Assembly: GCA_025362585.1 (NCBI GenBank)
Contig: JANYFR010000032.1
Span: forward strand, 1 to 37,868
Origin: Acidimicrobiales bacterium
GTDB lineage: Bacteria; Actinomycetota; Acidimicrobiia; Acidimicrobiales; RAAP-2
Reading direction: 5' to 3'
DNA: 37,868 nucleotides
Shown here: one piece after another, positions 33,429 to 37,868 of the stretch
Layout: each line of letters opens with the position of its first letter
Numbering within the stretch: the stretch's first letter is position 1
The notes under the pieces: model-generated
The model's input: the letters and a program-made list of their open reading frames with translations, nothing else
The model's database searches: none
What the model was told of the DNA's origin: nothing
Program-made: the position numbers and the translations under genes

Positions 33429-33875
33429 ATGAAGAACTACACGATCGAACGCGACATCGAAATCGACGCTCCGGTGGAGGTCGTCTGGCGCACCATCACC
33501 GAACCGAACTTGATTCGTACGTGGTTCAGCGACGTGGCCGATGTCGCAGCGCGACCGGGCGCCGTCGGTTCGCTCACGTTCCGTGCCGACTCGGACAGCC
33601 CCATGGTCGTCGGCATCACGGTCCTCGAAGCTGATCGTCCCCACCGCTTCTCGTACCGTTGGGTCTACCCGCCCGGCGAGCGCGCGACGGAGGTCAACTC
33701 GACGCTCGTCACGTTCACGTTGGTCGCAGACGGCGACGAACGGACCCGACTGCGCGTCGTGGAAAGTGGTCTCGATGCCATGGACATGCCCGACGACGAG
33801 AAGCAGAAATTCTTCGATGAACACAGTCACGGTTGGCGGGTCCAGGGCGACCGCTTGCGCGATCTCTTCACTTAG
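33429..33875 (+). CDS. SRPBCC (AHSA1-like) protein 2
   Basis: 148 residues. MKNYTIERDIEIDAPVEVVWRTITEPNLIRTWF is the classic AHSA1 start (the first 20 are shown by MKNYTIERDIEIDAPVEVVW), and EHSHGWRVQGDRLRDLF its C-terminal helix. A frame reaching 33312 adds Arg-rich residues that are a shadow. No clear ribosome-binding site; GTG at 33423 is an alternative. 97 bp after the first SRPBCC gene and 10 bp before the ArsR gene. The two SRPBCC proteins are similar in fold but clearly diverged. Confidence 0.9.
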   Translation: MKNYTIERDIEIDAPVEVVWRTITEPNLIRTWFSDVADVAARPGAVGSLTFRADSDSPMVVGITVLEADRPHRFSYRWVYPPGERATEVNSTLVTFTLVADGDERTRLRVVESGLDAMDMPDDEKQKFFDEHSHGWRVQGDRLRDLFT

Positions 33876-33885
33876 AGACATCGTG

Positions 33886-34266
33886 ATGCTCCCACCACCT
33901 GACGACGACGAACTCTGGGAGGCAGTGGCGGATCCCACCCGCCGCAAGCTGCTCGATCTGCTCGTTGCTCGCGGTCGCGCCACGGCGACCACGCTTAGCG
34001 CGGACATGCCCGTCAGTCGTCAAGCAATTTCCAAACACCTCATGCTCTTGCAGCGAGTGGGACTGATTGACGGGCACCGCCAGGGCCGCGAGGTCCACTA
34101 CGAGGTACGCGCCCAACGGCTCACCGAAGCAACCAGCGCGTTGTCCGAAGTGGCCACACGTTGGGACCGCCGACTGTTGACGATACAGCAACTGGCCGAG
34201 CGGGCGCACGCCGAAAGCCGTTCCCCGAGCGCCCGTGGCCCCTTCCTCGAATCCCCAACGACGTGA
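33886..34266 (+). CDS. ArsR-family winged-helix regulator
   Basis: 126 residues. LWEAVADPTRRKLLDLLVARG and SADMPVSRQAISKHLMLLQRVGLI form the ArsR helix-turn-helix, and GREVHYEVRAQRL the wing. There are no cysteine or histidine clusters of a metal sensor, so it is probably of the SRPBCC-linked, non-metal type, which senses another signal. ATG at 33886; a GTG three bases earlier is possible. It lies 10 bp after the second SRPBCC gene. The palindrome at 32755-32777 is the natural operator. Family pairs of this kind usually autoregulate. Confidence 0.9.
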   Translation: MLPPPDDDELWEAVADPTRRKLLDLLVARGRATATTLSADMPVSRQAISKHLMLLQRVGLIDGHRQGREVHYEVRAQRLTEATSALSEVATRWDRRLLTIQQLAERAHAESRSPSARGPFLESPTT

Positions 34267-34339
34267 GCCGGGCAACGCGTAATCGGGCGTCTCATCGAAG
34301 GCCGTTCGTTCGCTATCTGCGCAGCGCCGGGAGGTCCCG

Positions 34340-34603
34340 TTGCTAGTGCCCATCATCATCCTGGTCCTCATCGCGCTCGCGATCTTTGGGCTGTCACGGC
34401 TCTCCGACGTGAAGCGTTCGGGCGGCACGTCGCTGCGTCGTACCTCATCGAGCCACGTCAACGCCCACGGCTCTGCGAAACGCGGGTATGGCTCAATGGA
34501 CGTGGCCCAGGACGCCGCCAAAAAGCGGGCCGCCGCGACCAAACAGTCCATGAGCGCCTACAAGTGTGGAACGTGCAAGCAGTACCACATTGGCCACTCG
34601 TAG
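34340..34603 (+). CDS. Small membrane protein with C-terminal zinc-ribbon-like motif
   Basis: 87 residues. TTG at 34340 has GGAGG five bases upstream; GTG at 34346 is second choice. A single N-terminal membrane span (IIILVLIALAIFGLSRL) is followed by a basic, Ser/Ala-rich linker and a C-terminal MSAYKCGTCKQYHIGHS. The C-x2-C then Y-H-I-G-H pattern resembles half a zinc ribbon and is common in small actinobacterial proteins. No neighbour gives it a function. It stands between the ArsR operon and a convergent dehydrogenase. Confidence 0.65.
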   Translation: MLVPIIILVLIALAIFGLSRLSDVKRSGGTSLRRTSSSHVNAHGSAKRGYGSMDVAQDAAKKRAAATKQSMSAYKCGTCKQYHIGHS

Positions 34604-34822
34604 CCTGACGATTCCTTACTCCGCGCAGACAACTGGGGTCCAGCCGCAGCGTCAGACCTGATTCATCAACGGTGGCCCGACGGGACACGACGTGAACGAC
34701 AGCACTGCGGCGACAGCACACTCACTTCGACGACGACTCGTCGGCCGACGCCACGAGGGTCGGAGGCGAGAGTGGAACTCGTCCCCTCTTAGTGGAGACC
34801 GCTCGGGCCACCACGCCACTAA

Positions 34823-35995
34823 TCAGGAACCGGCGCCTGGCCCAGTGGCGGTGCTCCGTGGATCGATCACGATCTTGGCGTGCCGACCGGGTTCACGAAG
34901 TACGTCGAACGCGGCGGCCACGCCGGGTAGTCCTACAGTCCCGGTCACGATGGGCGCCGCCACGACCTTCCCTTCGGCGAGAAGTTGCAGCGTGTCGTAG
35001 AACTCGGGCGGCGTGTAACCAACGACGAATCGAAGGTCGATCTCCTTGTTGATGGCCATCACCGGACGGAACCGGTCGGGCTCCATGCAGACCCCGACCA
35101 CGACGACGCGCGAGAAGAGCGGTGCGCCGGTGATGATGCCGTCGATGATGCCAGGCAGTCCGACGCACTCGAAGATCACCGGACGCTTCGGTCCAGCTCC
35201 CATCTTCTCGGCGGCGCGCCACACGGCGTGCCAGGGCAACACGGGCAACCGCTGAAGCTTCTCGATGGTGCCCACCGCCAGCGCGACGGCGTCGGGCACC
35301 GTCCTCAAAACGCCCTTGTCGTCGAATGAGTCGTAAGGCGAGTCTTTCGTGGGATCGACGACCACGTCGGCCCCGCAAGCAGTGGCGAGCGCCCGGCGCC
35401 CGGCGCAGAAGTCGCTGGCGACAATGGTGCGGACACCTCGGACCTTGAGCATGCAGATCACGGCGAGTCCTACCGGCCCGCACCCGATCACGATGGCCAC
35501 GTCCTTGCGGCCAATCTCGGAACGGCGCACGGCGTGGTAGCCAATGGCCATCGGCTCGGTCAACACCGCCAGTGCCGGCGAGAGTCCCTCGGGCAGTTCG
35601 AACATCAGCGACTCTTCGACGACGACCTGTTCGGCGTAGGCTCCCGGGGCTGAGGCCGAGAGTCCAATGGCGTGCATCTCCTTGCCACTGCGCACCAGCG
35701 GGAGCGCCACGACGGGAGTTCCCGGCTCGAGCTTCCTCTTCGCCTTCGGCCCGTAGCTGGCGACCGTGCCGACGAATTCGTGACCCATGACGACCCGCTG
35801 ATTTGACCGCATGAACCCGTCGTAGCCGGCCTCGGCGAGAACGTCGGCCTGCTCGTCGGCATGGTGGCGCGCGTGCAGGTCAGATCCGCAGATCCCGCAG
35901 CCGGTGACGTCCAAGAGCACCTGACGCTGTCCCGGCACCGGGGAATCCAGTTCGGCGACCGTTAGCTGGCCCTCCTCGCAGACGACGGCCTTCAC
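34823..35995 (-). CDS. Zinc-binding alcohol dehydrogenase, medium-chain family
   Basis: 390 residues. Catalytic zinc ligands are C36 (CGICGSD), H72 (GHEFVG) and E147. The nucleotide-binding motif is GCGPVG (171-176), and an aspartate at the end of the second strand (VASDF) points to NAD rather than NADP. The four-cysteine structural zinc loop is missing: RSGKEMHAIG stands there. A region of about 25 residues between GSDLH and GHE is longer than in classic enzymes. Its start overlaps the stop of the NTF2-like gene by four bases, so the two form one unit, expected to be under the divergent TetR regulator. Substrate unknown. Confidence 0.9.
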   Translation of the reverse strand: MKAVVCEEGQLTVAELDSPVPGQRQVLLDVTGCGICGSDLHARHHADEQADVLAEAGYDGFMRSNQRVVMGHEFVGTVASYGPKAKRKLEPGTPVVALPLVRSGKEMHAIGLSASAPGAYAEQVVVEESLMFELPEGLSPALAVLTEPMAIGYHAVRRSEIGRKDVAIVIGCGPVGLAVICMLKVRGVRTIVASDFCAGRRALATACGADVVVDPTKDSPYDSFDDKGVLRTVPDAVALAVGTIEKLQRLPVLPWHAVWRAAEKMGAGPKRPVIFECVGLPGIIDGIITGAPLFSRVVVVGVCMEPDRFRPVMAINKEIDLRFVVGYTPPEFYDTLQLLAEGKVVAAPIVTGTVGLPGVAAAFDVLREPGRHAKIVIDPRSTATGPGAGS

Positions 35996-36615
35996 TGAGG
36001 GAGCAGGCTGTCGTCAAAGGGCGGGAGCGGCTTGATGAACGGCGCCAACAGTACTCCGGCCTGCTCGGCGGTCAGCACGTCGGCGGGGTCGAGCTTGTAG
36101 TGGGCCTTCTCCGCGTCGTCATACTCCCAGACGTCCTCGCCGATGAGTCGGCACTGGTCGTCGTAGGGCCACAACATCATGATCTGGGACTTCGTGAGAT
36201 ACATGGCCTCGGGGTCAGCGTCGATTCCCATAGCGGCGAGTTCGGAGCCCAGGGTCTGCTGGTAGCCAATGCCCCGACTGACGATCATGTGGTCGCCGAC
36301 CGCGACGGTCTCGTCCTCCACGTAGAACACGGATTGATTCGTCGCCGTCCAGTGCCCGTACACCGCGGATACCTCGTCACGGCCGTTGAGCACGAACTTG
36401 CCCTGCGTGATCATGTTGAAGCGGTAGTACGGGTGTTCCACGGTGAGCGCGGGGTCGAGGATCTCCTCCCAACGTCCGGCCGACTCGAGGTAGCGGTGGC
36501 GAAGGTAGGCCTGCAGCATGTAGCGGTGCCGCGGGTTCACGGTGGCGGCGAGGGTCTTCTCGACGGCCACGTTCTGCTTGGTGATATCCAGTTTCTTGAA
36601 GTCGAATTCGGCCAT
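35992..36615 (-). CDS. NTF2/SnoaL-like protein partnered with the dehydrogenase
   Basis: 207 residues, ATG with GAGGAG about ten bases upstream. The order of a long helix (RHRYMLQAYLRHRYLESAGRWEEILDPALTVEHP) and a curved sheet (GRDEVSAVYGHW, SVFYVEDETVAVGDHMIVSRG, IMMLWPYDDQCRLIGEDVWEY) suits the NTF2/SnoaL fold, here seen only by pattern. A C-terminal segment of about 50 residues ends in PLPPFDDSLLPQ. It overlaps the dehydrogenase start by four bases. It may bind or isomerise the same substrate. Function inferred only. Confidence 0.7.
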   Translation of the reverse strand: MAEFDFKKLDITKQNVAVEKTLAATVNPRHRYMLQAYLRHRYLESAGRWEEILDPALTVEHPYYRFNMITQGKFVLNGRDEVSAVYGHWTATNQSVFYVEDETVAVGDHMIVSRGIGYQQTLGSELAAMGIDADPEAMYLTKSQIMMLWPYDDQCRLIGEDVWEYDDAEKAHYKLDPADVLTAEQAGVLLAPFIKPLPPFDDSLLPQ

Positions 36616-36731
36616 CGTGCTCGTGCTCCTCGGTCGTTCGTCTGGCGGTGCCCCCGGTTGTCAGTCCGTCTCGCGAGTGCAAAACACGCGCTCACGGACT
36701 GAGCGGTCAGGTCCCACAGGCGCAGTGGGTG

Positions 36732-36755
36732 ACAACTAACAGTGCTGTTAGTTGT
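36732..36755. promoter_or_regulatory. Perfect 11-2-11 palindrome, TetR operator
   Basis: ACAACTAACAG (36732-36742) and its reverse complement CTGTTAGTTGT (36745-36755) flank TG. It lies between the divergent tetR and NTF2-like/dehydrogenase genes, 23 bp before the TetR start, and probably controls both. Confidence 0.75.
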
Positions 36756-36777
36756 ATCACCGTAACATGGGCGCGTC

Positions 36778-37389
36778 ATGCCCACCACTCCCCGGCCCGC
36801 CCGACGAATGCAGGCGGCCGATCGCCGCAGCCAGTTACTCGACGTCACCACGGCACTCGTCGTCGACGAGGGATTTCACGCGGTAACGGTCGGGGCAGTC
36901 GCCCGGCGAGCCGGCATCACTCGGGCGGTCGTCTACCAACAGTTCGGCGACTTAGCGACCCTCCTCGAGGAGGTCATTCGCCGCGAGACGAGTCGGGCAG
37001 TGGCACAGATAACGGCGACCGCCCTGTCGACCCTCGCTGGCGGCAACGCTCAGCAGCGCATGCTCGAGAGTTTGGGGGGCTACCTCTGCGCAGTACGTGA
37101 CCACCCGGCGACGTGGCGACTCGTGCTCATGCCACCGGCCGGCGCCCCGGAGTCGCTTCGCGAGACGGTCGCCGACGGTCGCCGCGCCGTACTCGAACAG
37201 TTGACGCGCACCGTAGAACCGTCGCTGCAGCACGTTGCCGTCTTCGAAGCCGAGTTGACTGCTCGGGTCATGTCGGCGATCGCCGACCAGTACGCGCTCC
37301 TAGTCCTGAGCGACCCCGTGCGCTACTCCCCCGAGCGCCTGTTGCGCCACGCGGCGTGGTGGTTGGACAGACCGGCCTTCGGTCTCTGA
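36778..37389 (+). CDS. TetR-family transcriptional regulator
   Basis: 203 residues. The N-terminal helix-turn-helix (about 16-62) reads SQLLDVTTALVVDEGFHAVTV, GAVARRAGITRAVVYQQFGD (the usual YxxFxxKxxLL is YQQFGDLATLL here). The remaining all-helical domain should bind a small ligand and form the dimer. ATG at 36778; no ribosome-binding site, so a short or absent leader is possible. Divergent from the dehydrogenase unit across a perfect palindrome, a standard layout for local repression. Confidence 0.92.
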   Translation: MPTTPRPARRMQAADRRSQLLDVTTALVVDEGFHAVTVGAVARRAGITRAVVYQQFGDLATLLEEVIRRETSRAVAQITATALSTLAGGNAQQRMLESLGGYLCAVRDHPATWRLVLMPPAGAPESLRETVADGRRAVLEQLTRTVEPSLQHVAVFEAELTARVMSAIADQYALLVLSDPVRYSPERLLRHAAWWLDRPAFGL

Positions 37390-37411
37390 TCGCCGACGCC
37401 AGAAATCACCT

Positions 37412-37624
37412 TTACCCAAAGCAAACAAGGGACCGATCCTCGCAAGCCGACCCTTTACTGGACTTTCGTTGGTGGGGTGTGTACCGAACTCCAGTGGGCT
37501 TGCCGAGGGAGGCGAGATTGAGTCCAGCCACCATCAGTGCCGCGCTTTCCGGTCGGCCGGCGGCAGCTTCCTCCGTCGCTCTGATTGCCAGGGCCTGGGC
37601 GAAGTCGCCGCCAGACGAGATCAT
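37412..37624 (-). CDS. Possible small or remnant protein
   Basis: 70 residues, ATG start at 37624. The first 45 codons have GC-rich third positions (SGGDFAQALAIRATEEAA, SAALMVAGLNLASLGKP), as real genes here do, but the last 25 are poor and may be a frame run-on. No ribosome-binding site is clear. No family recognised. Might be a decayed gene between the TetR gene and the HipB-like gene. Confidence 0.25.
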   Translation of the reverse strand: MISSGGDFAQALAIRATEEAAAGRPESAALMVAGLNLASLGKPTGVRYTPHQRKSSKGSACEDRSLVCFG

Positions 37625-37681
37625 CGACAGGCTGCTCTTTGGAGTAGGGGGGCCGAGCTACGGTCCTCCCATATCTGCCAG

Positions 37682-37762
37682 GTCGCAATATCCGCGCTTG
37701 GCAGACGTGTCGAGATATCCCAACATTGAGTACTTGTCGGGATATCCTATCTTTGCTACAAT
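37682..37762 (+). promoter_or_regulatory. Three 27-bp-spaced repeats overlapping a promoter
   Basis: GTCGCAATATCC (37682-37693), GTCGAGATATCC (37709-37720) and GTCGGGATATCC (37736-37747) stand at exact 27-bp intervals. TTGTCG (37734-37739) and TACAAT (37757-37762), 17 bp apart, form a good -35/-10 pair, so the third repeat covers the -35. Transcription would start at about 37769-37771, at the ATG. Confidence 0.7.
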
Positions 37763-37770
37763 GTCGGATT

Positions 37771-37868
37771 ATGCCGACAGACCACGAGCCCAATCCGACC
37801 CGAGGTCCCTTCCGGATCTATACGCCTGCATCACTGGGCGATGCCGTCCGCCACTATCGGACGGAGGC
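37771..37868 (+). CDS. HipB/XRE-like helix-turn-helix protein, 5' end only
   Basis: The first 32 complete codons are in the window: MPTDHEPNPTRGPFRIYTPA then SLGDAVRHYRTEA. The second part is the first helix of an XRE/HipB-type DNA-binding domain (compare LGxAIRxxRxxxGLTQ). ATG at 37771 would be almost leaderless. Three repeated operator-like sites stand just before it. A partner toxin (HipA-like) would lie outside the window. The family call rests on little sequence. Confidence 0.55.
   Translation, partial: MPTDHEPNPTRGPFRIYTPASLGDAVRHYRTE

Overview
The window is high-GC DNA with dense genes, frequent ATGA/GTGA overlaps and many GTG or TTG starts. Its families (PadR plus membrane protein, GerW, an Rv1355c/MoeY-like fusion, an ECF42-type sigma factor with a DGPF partner, a 2-oxoacid:ferredoxin oxidoreductase) fit a member of the Actinomycetota, perhaps an Acidimicrobiia-like lineage. 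The phylum is inferred from gene content; no rRNA or tRNA gene was recognised. It looks chromosomal: there is no transposase, integrase or CRISPR array.

Region 1 (1-6.5 kb): the tail of an unknown gene, then a leftward four-gene operon for a 2-oxoacid:ferredoxin oxidoreductase (gamma, alpha, beta, and a GltD-like flavoprotein fused to a polyferredoxin). Divergent to it is a PadR repressor with its membrane-protein partner. Region 2 (6.6-12 kb): a PAS-PAS-GGDEF cyclase, a non-coding stretch with an 88-bp tandem repeat, a Thr-rich surface protein followed by a strong terminator, a leftward trio (small membrane protein, GerW-like, GH4-like), and an ALG5-like glycosyltransferase.

Region 3 (12-28.6 kb) is dominated by signalling. 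On the minus strand lie a 985-residue protein with an acyltransferase-like N-terminus, a ThiF/E1 domain and a nitroreductase domain, then a GAF-GGDEF-EAL protein, a GGDEF protein and a conserved hypothetical, the last three translationally coupled. Next come an OmpR-type regulator convergent with a hybrid histidine kinase, a degenerate EAL protein coupled to that kinase, a 1.2-kb gap with a candidate small RNA and terminator, and a 1494-residue protein with seven PAS, two GAF and one EAL domain. With the cyclase of region 2, the window holds six c-di-GMP-related genes: three with GGDEF and three with EAL-type domains, one protein carrying both.

Region 4 (28.9-37.9 kb) is a series of small regulatory modules: DGPF protein plus ECF42-like sigma factor (no usual start codon), a secreted beta-propeller-like protein, SRPBCC-SRPBCC-ArsR behind a perfect 11-1-11 operator, a small membrane/zinc-ribbon-like protein, and a zinc alcohol dehydrogenase with an NTF2-like partner divergent from a TetR regulator across a perfect 11-2-11 palindrome. 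The window ends in the first codons of a HipB/XRE-like regulator preceded by three operator-like repeats at exact 27-bp spacing.

The most unusual items are the acyltransferase-like/E1/nitroreductase fusion next to c-di-GMP genes, the degenerate EAL-kinase pair, the multi-PAS EAL protein with an internal module duplication, the non-canonical sigma-factor start, and the structured non-coding region at 23.0-23.4 kb.
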